DNA from: Prosthecobacter fusiformis
GTDB taxonomy: Bacteria; Verrucomicrobiota; Verrucomicrobiia; Verrucomicrobiales; Verrucomicrobiaceae
Length of the DNA stretch: 64,000 nucleotides
Direction of reading: 5' to 3'
Assembly: GCF_004364345.1 (NCBI RefSeq)
Contig: NZ_SOCA01000002.1
Coordinates: 509,711 to 573,710, forward strand
The stretch's first letter is position 1; each line of letters begins with the position of its first letter. The notes below the pieces were generated by a model. That model was not told where the DNA came from, searched no databases, and saw nothing but the letters and a program-made list of their open reading frames with translations. Shown in pieces: positions 24,697 to 33,070 of the stretch. Both the position numbers and the translations under genes were made by a program.

Positions 24697-27423
24697 ATGT
24701 CCATCCTTCGTTCCATCGCTCTCCTGTCACTGTTGCCTGCTGCCGCTCCGGCCGCTGAGGCTCTGGCCACCCGTGGCCAGGCCACCTATGAAAAAAAGAT
24801 CAAGCCGATGCTGGAGCAGTACTGCTTCGATTGTCATGCGGATGGCATGGACAAGGGAAACTTCACCTTCGACAAATACACAGAGTACTCCGCCTTGCGC
24901 AGCGACATGAAGTTCTGGGACCATGTGCGCCAGCAGATCGTCACGCATGTGATGCCACCTGAGAAAAAGGACAAGCCCAGCCTGGTGCAGCGGGATGAAA
25001 TGGTGGCCTGGATTGATGATGCCATCTTTTGGTTTGATCCCACGAAACCGGACCCCGGCCACGTCACCTACCGACGTCTGAACCGTACGGAATACAACAA
25101 TACGGTGAAGGACCTGCTTTACGTGGACAGCCGTCCGGCACGCGAGTTTCCTCCGGATGATACCGGGTATGGGTATGACAACATCGGGGATGTGCTCAGC
25201 CTTTCCCCGATGCTGATGGAAAAGTATCTGCGTGCCTCACGCGCAGTCGCAGACATTGCCATGGATGCAGCCACTCCAGGCCATGCGGATGTGGAGATAG
25301 TCGGTCGCAAGTTCTATAAACAGAAAGGCGAAACTAAGGAGGATGGAACGCGGCGATGGTTTTTCACCAACGCCGAGGTCTCTCAGCGTTTTGGTGTGCC
25401 CGCAGATGGCACCTACACGGTAACGCTGCATGTAGCTGCCACCCAAGTGGGCGGGGAGCACGCAAAGCTGGGCCTCAAAGTCAACGGTAAGGAGGAATCC
25501 ACATTTGAAGTGACCCAACTCTGGAAGGCAGACAAACCGGAGTTTCAGGCCATTACCCAGACCCTCAGCCTAAAAGCTGGCGAAACCAAATTGACCGTTG
25601 CCTTTCTGAATGACCAGGGCGATGAAAAAAATCCAAAGGCCAGCAAAAAGGACCGCAATGTCGTGCTCGACAAAGTGGAACTCAAAGGCCCGCACAGCCT
25701 CCTGGCCCCACGTGGCAGCCGCTTTCTGCGCTGGCTTTTGAATGAAAAACCCGTCGGGCTTCCTGCCGTGCAGTGGACCGGTGAAGATCTGGAAAGTGGC
25801 CAGGGTGTGGCCCAGAAAGACACGGGGGGAATCCGTCTTTCCAGCAAAGGCTATGTGAAGCATCCTGTGCAAATAAACAGTGCGGGCAAATACCGCATCA
25901 CCGTCAAAGCAGGTGCCCAGCAGGCGGGTGAAGACCCGGCTAAGTTTGATGTGCGCATCGCGGGCAATACCGTTGGCGCATTCTCGGTCACGGCCAAAAA
26001 CCAGACTCCGCAGACCTTCAACCTGGATGCCCAGATTCCCGCAGGAAGCCACGAAATCCAGATTTGGTTCCTCAACGATTATTATGAGGCTGCCACCAAG
26101 GCTGACCGCAATCTCTGGGTGCACCAAGTTAAGATTGAAGGTCCCCTGGATAAAGGCGGTGCCATCCAGGCTGCTGCGGTTCCTGCATTGGTGGAAAAAA
26201 TGGGCACTCGTCTCTTCCGCCGCCCGATGACCTCGGATGAAAAAACCAAGTGGCAGGAATTTGCCACGCTGGCCATGAAGGAAGGGGAAAAACCCCTGGG
26301 TGCACTGCGCTTCGTCCTCGAAGGCATGCTGGTTTCTCCATCCTTCCTCTTCCGGGGTGATCCACAGCCGGTGGGTGCCATCACGGACGGGTCTGCTTTG
26401 ATCGATGAATACAGCCTGGCCAGCCGCCTATCCTATTTCTTTTGGTCATCCCCCCCAGATAGCAAGCTGTTGGAACTCGCCTCCAAAGGCCAGCTCCGCC
26501 AAAACCTCGCTGCTGAAATGAAGCGCATGATCGGTGATGCCCGCGCGTGGTCTTTGACTGAAGACTTCGCGGGCCAGTGGCTGCAGATCCGGGACATGGA
26601 CATCGTCACACCTGATGTCCGCCGTTTCCCGGAATGGAAGGGCGGGGTCGGCTTCAGCATGAAGAAGGAAAGCCAGCTTTTCTTTGACCACATTTTTCGC
26701 GAAAACCGCAGCATCATTGATTTCCTCAATGCGGACTATACCTTTGCCGATAAGAAGCTGGCTGACTGGTATGGCCTCAAAGATTTTAAGGGGGATAAGT
26801 TCCAAAAGGTCTCCCTCGTCGGCACCCCCCGTGGTGGCATCCTCACACAGGGCAGCGTGCTCACCCTCACCTCCGGCCAGACCCGCACCTCCCCCGTGAA
26901 GCGCGGCAAATACCTCCTGGAAAACATCCTCGGCACCCCTCCTCCGCCAGCTCCTGGAGGAGTCCCGCCCCTGGATGAAGCCAAAGTCCGCAAATCCAAA
27001 ATGACCCTCCGTGATCAGTTCGCCGAGCATCGCGCGAATACCTCCTGCGCCGGCTGCCACGCCTTCCTGGATCCCATGGGCTTCGCCTTTGAGCATTACG
27101 ATGCCATCGGCCGCTATCGCGAAAAAGAAAAAGATCTGCCCATTGATGCCGCAGGGACCCTCGTTCGTGGGCAGGCCTTCCAGGACATGACTCAGCTTCG
27201 CGAAATTCTCGCCCGTGACATGGCCGATGATTTCACCCGCAACCTCGCTGAAAACATGCTCACCTTTGCCCTGGGCAGAGGTCTTGAGCACAGTGACAAA
27301 CCCGCCATCAAAGAAATCGTCCGGCGCACCAAGGAGGATGGATATAAGTTCCAGTCCTTGACTCTCGCCGTCATCGAGAGCGTGCCTTTCCAAAAAATGC
27401 GTGTCGGTGGTGAGGCGGAGTGA
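24697..27423 (+). CDS. DUF1592-type planctomycete cytochrome protein
   Basis: About 908 residues from the ATG at 24697, which begins a signal peptide (MSILRSIALLSLLPAAAPAAEA). The order of domains is PSCyt1 with haem motif CFDCH (about 46-50), DUF1587 (RRLNRTEYNNTVKDLLYVD), two carbohydrate-binding-like beta domains (about 195-480; both contain ITVKAGAQQAGED- or VTLHVAATQVGGEH-type strands), DUF1595/DUF1592 (RLFRRPMTSDEKTKW, SRLSYFFWSSPPD), DUF1588 (RRGKYLLENILGTPPPPAP... region with TSCAGCH, a second haem-type motif) and DUF1585 at the C-terminus. Such proteins are abundant in Planctomycetota and Verrucomicrobiota and usually pair with a DUF1552 gene, absent here. Probably periplasmic redox or polysaccharide-linked. 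Confidence 0.88.
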   Translation: MSILRSIALLSLLPAAAPAAEALATRGQATYEKKIKPMLEQYCFDCHADGMDKGNFTFDKYTEYSALRSDMKFWDHVRQQIVTHVMPPEKKDKPSLVQRDEMVAWIDDAIFWFDPTKPDPGHVTYRRLNRTEYNNTVKDLLYVDSRPAREFPPDDTGYGYDNIGDVLSLSPMLMEKYLRASRAVADIAMDAATPGHADVEIVGRKFYKQKGETKEDGTRRWFFTNAEVSQRFGVPADGTYTVTLHVAATQVGGEHAKLGLKVNGKEESTFEVTQLWKADKPEFQAITQTLSLKAGETKLTVAFLNDQGDEKNPKASKKDRNVVLDKVELKGPHSLLAPRGSRFLRWLLNEKPVGLPAVQWTGEDLESGQGVAQKDTGGIRLSSKGYVKHPVQINSAGKYRITVKAGAQQAGEDPAKFDVRIAGNTVGAFSVTAKNQTPQTFNLDAQIPAGSHEIQIWFLNDYYEAATKADRNLWVHQVKIEGPLDKGGAIQAAAVPALVEKMGTRLFRRPMTSDEKTKWQEFATLAMKEGEKPLGALRFVLEGMLVSPSFLFRGDPQPVGAITDGSALIDEYSLASRLSYFFWSSPPDSKLLELASKGQLRQNLAAEMKRMIGDARAWSLTEDFAGQWLQIRDMDIVTPDVRRFPEWKGGVGFSMKKESQLFFDHIFRENRSIIDFLNADYTFADKKLADWYGLKDFKGDKFQKVSLVGTPRGGILTQGSVLTLTSGQTRTSPVKRGKYLLENILGTPPPPAPGGVPPLDEAKVRKSKMTLRDQFAEHRANTSCAGCHAFLDPMGFAFEHYDAIGRYREKEKDLPIDAAGTLVRGQAFQDMTQLREILARDMADDFTRNLAENMLTFALGRGLEHSDKPAIKEIVRRTKEDGYKFQSLTLAVIESVPFQKMRVGGEAE

Positions 27424-27500
27424 CCCATTGCATCGCAGGCCACCCTCCTTTATTCCTTCAGCTCGGCGGGCAGCCTGCTTCCTGAGCTTTCCTCTTTGAA

Positions 27501-28268
27501 ATGTCTGATACTCTTACCTCCCCCTCCCAAGGCCGCTGGATCCGCGCCGCGCTCGTCATTTTCCCCGCAGGTACCATCGTCCTCGGCATCGCTTCCTTCG
27601 GCTTTTGGTGGGTCAAAAAAGTAAAGGTGGAGGAGCGTGGTTATAAATACGCCCTCGCCCTCCGTCGCGATCTCAACGAAGCCGGCCTCCAGCGTCACAT
27701 CGATATCCTGCGCGATGTCATGAGCCAGCCAAATGCCCAAAAAATACCCGCTGTGGCCGCTTACCTGGATTCCAGCATGGGGGCCGAAAACATGGGCTAT
27801 CAGGTGCGCCGTACCCGCTTTCAACAAGGCGATATCGAGCTGGCCAATGTGGATGTCGAACTCACCGGCAAGCAGCGGCCTCGGGAGATTGTACTCCTCC
27901 TCGCCACCTATGGAGACCCAGCGCGGACAGAGGCGGAAGGCCGCTCCATCGCCATGCTCATGTCCCTCGCCCATGCCATCACTGGAGAGGCAGGTACCAG
28001 CACCCTTCGCCTAGCCGTTGTCCCCTTCGGATTTGATCCAGATTCAATGGATCGTTTCATCACCGTCGCCCGCAGCCGGGACGAGCGTTTTATGCAGGTC
28101 CTCGTTGCAGGCGGAGTGTCAGAAGACACGCTGGCTGCTCTGAAAAAAGCCTTCCGTGTGGAGGAAACCGGCACCCTTATCACCTCCTTGCCAGAGACGC
28201 CGGACACTGCCTCTACCCTCGCAGCCGCGCAGGCTCTGAAGGCCCGTCTTTTGAAAGCTGTGGAGTAA
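27501..28268 (+). CDS. Membrane-anchored protein with degenerate M28-peptidase-like fold
   Basis: 255 residues. One membrane helix lies near the start (RAALVIFPAGTIVLGIASFGFWWV), followed by a soluble domain. Segments such as REIVLLLATYGDP, EAEGRSIAMLMSLAHAI and STLRLAVVPFG match the strand and helix order of M28 aminopeptidases (the IVVGAHYDS, GVAALLELARAL and LRFVFFGAEE positions), but the His, Asp and Glu metal ligands are replaced. It is therefore probably not an active peptidase. It starts 77 bases after the DUF1592 gene on the same strand. The fold assignment is my inference from spacing and hydrophobic pattern. Confidence 0.65.
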   Translation: MSDTLTSPSQGRWIRAALVIFPAGTIVLGIASFGFWWVKKVKVEERGYKYALALRRDLNEAGLQRHIDILRDVMSQPNAQKIPAVAAYLDSSMGAENMGYQVRRTRFQQGDIELANVDVELTGKQRPREIVLLLATYGDPARTEAEGRSIAMLMSLAHAITGEAGTSTLRLAVVPFGFDPDSMDRFITVARSRDERFMQVLVAGGVSEDTLAALKKAFRVEETGTLITSLPETPDTASTLAAAQALKARLLKAVE

Positions 28269-28279
28269 GCCTACTCACC

Positions 28280-29821
28280 TCACTTCATCATCGCATAAAA
28301 CGCATCCGTCTGCTCTGCATCCGGCACCACCTCGATCAGCAGCGGCCCATCCGGCAGATCCTTGAGTTCGTCCGAATGCGCGATTTTTAGATAGGCCAGC
28401 CCCCACATCTCCGCCCATGGGGCAAAGGTTACCCGGTGCCGGTTTTCGATCACATGCTTGGCCTGCCTGGACAGATGCTTGAGCGAAGCCACCCGTGAGA
28501 AAATCTTCCCGCCGCCGTTGTTGATCACTACCAGCCGCCGGTTCCCCTGCGGGAGCTGGGGCATGATCCAGGGCGCGGCCAGATCATACATCGCGCTTAG
28601 GTCTCCCACCACCAGCCAGCTTTCTCGCACGATCGCACTGACTCCCAACCAGGTGGAAACGATGCCGTCGATGCCATTCGCTCCCCGGTTCGCATAAAAC
28701 TCCACCTCAGGCTGCATCGCGCTGACCACCAGATTGAATTCGCGGATAGGAAGACTGTTCCCCAGAAAGACCCGTGCTCCTGCCGGTATATGCTTAGCCA
28801 GCTCATAAATCCATCCTGGCTCAGATAGCGGATGGCTGCTCAGGCTTTCGTGCATATCCGGCACCGTGTCGGCCACCTGCGCAGGGGGGAGCTGGTACTT
28901 GCTCAAGTTCGCCAGGCTGGCCCATGGCTGCATCTGCACATTTTCAGTCCGTGCGAGCCCGGGGAAGGGCAGGCGGGAAATATTGGTCACATGGATGTCC
29001 GGTCGCGTTTCCAGATCCCGCCACCACCGCGCCGTCGGCACTCCGCCGATGCGGATGATCTGCTGCGCATTCAGTGCCTGGAAATGGGATTCTGCCGCCT
29101 CATGCAGCAGTGCATTTAGTGGGGGCCGGTTCGGCCATTGTCCCCATAGGTTGGAAGTCGCCTCAGCCATCACCGGCAGTCCCAGTTTGGCCAAAACTGG
29201 GGCCACGGTATCCGCTTCCGCACGGCTCAGGCCGGAGGCGATGACGGCGGTCGCTTTCCCGGTGAGGCCAAAGGGCGGCGGGGCAGGGGATTTAGGGGCG
29301 GCGGGGCCGTGATGCGCCAGGAAATCGATCCCGCTCAGGTTTGTATCTAGCGGTTCATCCAGGCAGATATTGATGTGAAATGGCCGGGGGCCGATGCGCG
29401 TCGGCCAGGAAAGGCTCACACCCACTTCCACATCCAGACAGGCGGAGACATAAGGCCCAAAAAGATCCTTCTGCTCGATCGCCTGCGGCGCTCCCGTACC
29501 CCGGAAACGCCGGGGCCGGTCTGCGGTGATGATCACCAGGGGCAGCCCCTGATAATGCGCCTCAATGGCCGCAGGTAGCACCTCCGCCGCAGCCGTGCCG
29601 GAGGTCGTCAGCACCGCCACGGGAGCCCGGTCTGCCAGGATACGTCCGATGGCAAAAAAACCAGCACTGCGTTCCTCAAAGAAATTCCACAGCTTCACCC
29701 CCTCACTCTCGATCAGCGCGGCGATGATCGGGGCATTGCGTGCCCCGGCCGCTACGCAGACTTCAGCCACTCCCATACGGGCCAGTGCTGTCAGGAGCGA
29801 GCGGATGATGAGATTGTTCAT
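28280..29821 (-). CDS. menD: 2-succinyl-5-enolpyruvyl-6-hydroxy-3-cyclohexene-1-carboxylate synthase
   Basis: 513 residues from the ATG at 29821. MenD joins isochorismate and 2-oxoglutarate with thiamine diphosphate, the second step of menaquinone synthesis. Visible are the Pyr-domain start VAEVCVAAGARNAPIIAAL, the Glu-bearing FFEERSAGFFAIGRILAD, TSGTAAAEVLPAAIEAHYQGLPLVIITADRP, and the ThDP-binding GDLSAMYDLAAPW...VVINNGGGKIFS segment. Relatives have about 550 residues; this one is slightly short. It follows menF by 22 bases. The canonical AGSRS in the first motif reads AGARN here, a small departure. Confidence 0.92.
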   Translation of the reverse strand: MNNLIIRSLLTALARMGVAEVCVAAGARNAPIIAALIESEGVKLWNFFEERSAGFFAIGRILADRAPVAVLTTSGTAAAEVLPAAIEAHYQGLPLVIITADRPRRFRGTGAPQAIEQKDLFGPYVSACLDVEVGVSLSWPTRIGPRPFHINICLDEPLDTNLSGIDFLAHHGPAAPKSPAPPPFGLTGKATAVIASGLSRAEADTVAPVLAKLGLPVMAEATSNLWGQWPNRPPLNALLHEAAESHFQALNAQQIIRIGGVPTARWWRDLETRPDIHVTNISRLPFPGLARTENVQMQPWASLANLSKYQLPPAQVADTVPDMHESLSSHPLSEPGWIYELAKHIPAGARVFLGNSLPIREFNLVVSAMQPEVEFYANRGANGIDGIVSTWLGVSAIVRESWLVVGDLSAMYDLAAPWIMPQLPQGNRRLVVINNGGGKIFSRVASLKHLSRQAKHVIENRHRVTFAPWAEMWGLAYLKIAHSDELKDLPDGPLLIEVVPDAEQTDAFYAMMK

Positions 29822-29843
29822 GCCAGAAAGCGGAGCGGGTGTT

Positions 29844-30860
29844 TTACAGGCCCAGCATTGAAACCACCGCTTCACGCTTCAGTCGCAATTCACGCCATTC
29901 GTGATCAAAAGCACTGCCTCCCACAATACCACAGCCGGATGGCAACTGCGCCTCATGTCCCTTCCAGCTCAGTCCACGAATGGCCACCACCATGTGGCAG
30001 GCCAGGGATTCTCCCGGCTCGATGAATCCAAATGGAGCACCAAAGAATCCTGGCACCTCCAGTTGCTCACGGTATTCACGCAGGCGCGCCAGCCAGTGCT
30101 CCTCCCTCGGCAGGCAGCCCACAGCCGGCGTCGGGTGCACCTCACGCACCAGGGCACCAGGCTCAATGGGCTTGTCCAGCGTCACACTCAGATTGCTTTG
30201 GAAATGCAGCAGTTTCGCCGCTTGGCAAAGCCCCCTCGGCTCCCGCTCTACCACTCCCAGAGTCCCCAGCCGTTCCGTCAGATAACGCACCACGATCTCG
30301 TGCTCTTCGATCTCCTTCACATCGGTTAAAAACGCAGTCTGGTCCCCCGGCTTCGCCGTTCCCGCCAGGGCCATCGTTTCCACCCGGTTCCCCTTTGCTC
30401 GGAAGAGCAGTTCCGGCGTCGCGCCCAGGTATCCTTTACCCTGCTGGATCCAGCCATAGCCCCAGGTATTCGGGGGCGCGGTCATCACGCGTTCCAGCAG
30501 TCTCACCGGGTCCCCCTCAGTAATGGTCCCCCGTTCCGTCAGCACCGGCACCATTTTTTCCAGCCGCTTGGACAGTACTTCCCGCCGGATCCTCCTAAAG
30601 GCCATCTTAAACCACTCCGTCGCCGGTTTTGCCCATTGGATATGTGGCAATTGCGCCCCATTCCACCCCGCCCCCTGGGCCAGGGTATCCGCTTGGATCT
30701 CCATAAGCTGCGCCGGTTTTTTCCACGGCTGCGGATCACTCAGGTCAAAATCATTGATGTAGAACACACCTCCGCCTTCCGGGGCCTCCGAAAAAGATTC
30801 AAAGGGCCCCTGGCCGATCCACGCCCGTCCGTCGGGCAACCTGAAAAGTGCGATATCCAT
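29844..30860 (-). CDS. menF: Isochorismate synthase
   Basis: About 339 residues from an ATG at 30860 (alternatives 30863 and 30869). The chorismate-binding domain is clear: GYGWIQQGKGYLGATPELLFRAKG, VETMALAGTAKPG, VKEIEEHEIVVRYL, HFQSNLSVTL, VREVHPTPAVGCLPRE and the C-terminal GCGIVGGSAFDHEWREL. It converts chorismate to isochorismate, the entry to menaquinone. The N-terminal half is shorter than in Escherichia coli MenF (431 residues). menD follows directly, so the pair is an operon. No other men genes are in the window. Confidence 0.9.
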   Translation of the reverse strand: MDIALFRLPDGRAWIGQGPFESFSEAPEGGGVFYINDFDLSDPQPWKKPAQLMEIQADTLAQGAGWNGAQLPHIQWAKPATEWFKMAFRRIRREVLSKRLEKMVPVLTERGTITEGDPVRLLERVMTAPPNTWGYGWIQQGKGYLGATPELLFRAKGNRVETMALAGTAKPGDQTAFLTDVKEIEEHEIVVRYLTERLGTLGVVEREPRGLCQAAKLLHFQSNLSVTLDKPIEPGALVREVHPTPAVGCLPREEHWLARLREYREQLEVPGFFGAPFGFIEPGESLACHMVVAIRGLSWKGHEAQLPSGCGIVGGSAFDHEWRELRLKREAVVSMLGL

Positions 30861-30951
30861 CATGTGCATTCTATAGTGAAACGCATGAGCCACCGTGCAA
30901 GGGGCGAGGATTTCGCTTTTCCGTTTTCTCATTCCGCGTTTACATGCACCC

Positions 30952-31578
30952 ATGCGATTGACACACTTTGCCCAGGCTCTCACCCTTATCCTACTTTGCG
31001 TCACCGGCTACCTGGCCTGGGAAGGCCAGCAGGAGATCAAAGGTCTCAAGAAAGAGCGCGACTTTGAGCGGCAGCAACGCTTGGCAGAGCAGACCGCCAG
31101 CCCAGCCCAGGAATCTCTCATCCCGCTCCCCACCGCCGCCACTTCCATCACCCCACCGCCTACCCCGGGGACCATCGCCTCTCCAGAACCCCGGCCGGAG
31201 GAGCTCATGGCTGGTGCCAGCACCCTCCCTGGCGGCGGCCTGACTGTTCCCAAATCCGTCATGGAGGCGGAGGCCCAGGGCATCTCCACCAATACCCTCA
31301 CCCCGCTGCAAAAAATGGTCCTCGCCGCCCAGCCCGTGGCGAAGATTAAGACCGTCGTTCGCGAACAGGGCTTCATCATCATTGATGCCGGCTCCGCCCA
31401 AGGCATCGCCAAAGGTCAGAAATATGAAATTCGTCGCGCCAATGCCGTCCTTGGCAAAGTTACTGTTACCGATTCTGTCGAGGCAACCGAAGCTGTCGCA
31501 GATCTGGATTTCGCTTCCATCCCCTCGGGCGTGACTCTGGAGCCAGGGGATGAACTCATTGCCCCCGTGGCACGCTGA
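30952..31578 (+). CDS. Membrane-anchored periplasmic protein, unknown function
   Basis: 209 residues from the ATG at 30952. An N-terminal membrane helix (HFAQALTLILLCVTGYLAWEG) is followed by a short coiled-coil-like stretch (QQEIKGLKKERDFERQQRLAEQ), a Pro/Thr-rich linker and a C-terminal beta domain (about 150-209). That domain has FIIIDAGSAQGIAKGQKYEI and VLGKVTVTDSVEATEAVADL, resembling the small barrel at the C-terminus of FlgT- and MreC-like proteins. Its TGA overlaps the ATG of the tlyA-like gene. The function is unknown; the barrel resemblance is a weak impression. Confidence 0.65.
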   Translation: MRLTHFAQALTLILLCVTGYLAWEGQQEIKGLKKERDFERQQRLAEQTASPAQESLIPLPTAATSITPPPTPGTIASPEPRPEELMAGASTLPGGGLTVPKSVMEAEAQGISTNTLTPLQKMVLAAQPVAKIKTVVREQGFIIIDAGSAQGIAKGQKYEIRRANAVLGKVTVTDSVEATEAVADLDFASIPSGVTLEPGDELIAPVAR

Positions 31579-32324
31579 TGGCCCGCATTCGCATTGATCT
31601 CGCCCTGGTTCAGCGCGGCCTTGTTCCCTCACGGGAGCAGGCCAAGCGCCTCATCATGGCTGGAGAAGTCCTGCTGGCGGAGGAAGTCATCACCAAACCC
31701 GGCTGGCTCATCCGTCAGGATGCTGTCCTGCGGGTGAAGGAGCCCCCGCGTTTCGTCAGCCGTGGCGGCTTTAAACTGGAAGGGGCGTTGGATCATTTCG
31801 GCATCGTCGTTGATGGCCTCGTCGCCATGGATGTCGGAGCTTCCACGGGCGGTTTCACCGATTGCCTCCTGCAGCGCGGGGCGGTGAAGGTTTATGCTTT
31901 CGATGTGGGGACGAATCAGATGGTCTGGAAACTCCGCAGTGATCCCCGCGTTATTTGCCGGGAGAATTTTAACGTCCGTCATCTCGTCCCGGCGGATGTA
32001 CCTGAGGCCGTGGATTTCATCGTGGCGGATGTATCCTTCATCTCTCTCACTCTCGTTCTTCCAGGCGCTCTTTCGGCTCTTAAACCTGGAGGTCAGGCCC
32101 TCGTTCTGGTAAAGCCCCAGTTTGAACTCAGCCGCGAGGAAGTCGGTAAAGGCGGCATCGTTCGCGAGCCTGAACTTCACACCAAAGCCTGTACGCGCAT
32201 CCAGACCTTTGTAGAAACCCTGCCTGATCTCGAATGGCGTGGCCTTGTGGAATCCTCCATCCAGGGCACCGATGGCAATCGCGAATACCTCGCCTGGTTC
32301 GTCAAAAAGCCCTTACCACAGTGA
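31578..32324 (+). CDS. tlyA: TlyA-family rRNA 2'-O-methyltransferase
   Basis: 248 residues. An S4 RNA-binding domain (about 1-60; RIDLALVQRGLVPSREQAKRLIMAGEVLL) precedes an FtsJ/RrmJ-type methyltransferase. Methyltransferase motifs are SRGGFKLEGALDHF, AMDVGASTGGFTDCLLQRGA (SAM binding), VDFIVADVSFISLTLVLP and LVKPQFELSREEVGKGGIV. TlyA methylates 16S and 23S rRNA cytidines in some bacteria; the family has also been annotated as haemolysin A. The start codon overlaps the stop of the preceding gene, and the 3' end overlaps the convergent membrane protein by 12 bases. Confidence 0.9.
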   Translation: MARIRIDLALVQRGLVPSREQAKRLIMAGEVLLAEEVITKPGWLIRQDAVLRVKEPPRFVSRGGFKLEGALDHFGIVVDGLVAMDVGASTGGFTDCLLQRGAVKVYAFDVGTNQMVWKLRSDPRVICRENFNVRHLVPADVPEAVDFIVADVSFISLTLVLPGALSALKPGGQALVLVKPQFELSREEVGKGGIVREPELHTKACTRIQTFVETLPDLEWRGLVESSIQGTDGNREYLAWFVKKPLPQ

Positions 32325-32747
32325 AAAGCCCACGGTCACGGCCCGTCGGACTTTGCGGTTGATCATCAAGCACACTCCGGCCACTGCATACATCAGGTTC
32401 ATGGTGCCCATCCACAGCGGCAGCAGGCTGGCTGGAAGCAGCGCCTGATCCAGATCTCTCAGCGTCGGCACTACCCAGGTCAGGTAGTACCCACCGGTGA
32501 TGCCATAAAGCAGAAACATCCCGCCTAAAAGGTGCCGACAGCGGTTATCCGCAGCCATCATGCCCTTCATTGGCAGAATGGTGAGCAGATACCACAATAC
32601 GGTGCTGATCCCCCACTGGTACACCCCATGGGCCACCATCAGCCCTGCTACGGAAACTCCCACCAGCAGATGGCCGATCAAAATCCTCCGGGTGAAGTGA
32701 ACTTCATCCCGGAGATTGCCTGCACGGTATCGTTGGGCATCTAGCAT
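32313..32747 (-). CDS. Small four-helix membrane protein
   Basis: 144 residues with four likely membrane segments: LIGHLLVGVSVAGLMVAHGVY, TVLWYLLTILPMKGMMA, LLGGMFLLYGITGGYYLTWVV and LLPLWMGTMNLMYAVAGVCLM. No family recognised. It converges with the tlyA-type gene, sharing 12 bases at the 3' ends. The upstream region (32748-33070) is AT-rich and would hold its promoter. Function unknown. Confidence 0.65.
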   Translation of the reverse strand: MLDAQRYRAGNLRDEVHFTRRILIGHLLVGVSVAGLMVAHGVYQWGISTVLWYLLTILPMKGMMAADNRCRHLLGGMFLLYGITGGYYLTWVVPTLRDLDQALLPASLLPLWMGTMNLMYAVAGVCLMINRKVRRAVTVGFSLW

Positions 32748-33070
32748 AAAGCTTATCTCGTAAGCGAAAATCTAGCATCGTCAACGTTTTGTATGCCTAC
32801 ATAGTGCTAAAGGAAATATTAGATAAAGAGGCATCCTTTTTGCACATTCTCTTAGCGAATGATGAATCCACGACACTCATAAATGATTCCTGGCGGAAGG
32901 GCTAAATTCATTTCATTTAGAATCGATTCACGAGTTCTTTTTGCCCCTGCCTCTTTTGCCAATTCCGTGAATCCCCTGCTACTCAGTAGCACCATCCATT
33001 CCCATATTGCAAAAAATCCGGTTCATCCGCTTCGGTTGCATGCACTCATGGAGATGCTCCAGTGCAGACA
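32748..33070. other. AT-rich divergent intergenic region
   Basis: About 320 bases between the small membrane protein and the sulfatase. Several short AT-rich stretches suit promoters for both, but no repeat, RNA or open frame worth calling was found. Confidence 0.4.
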
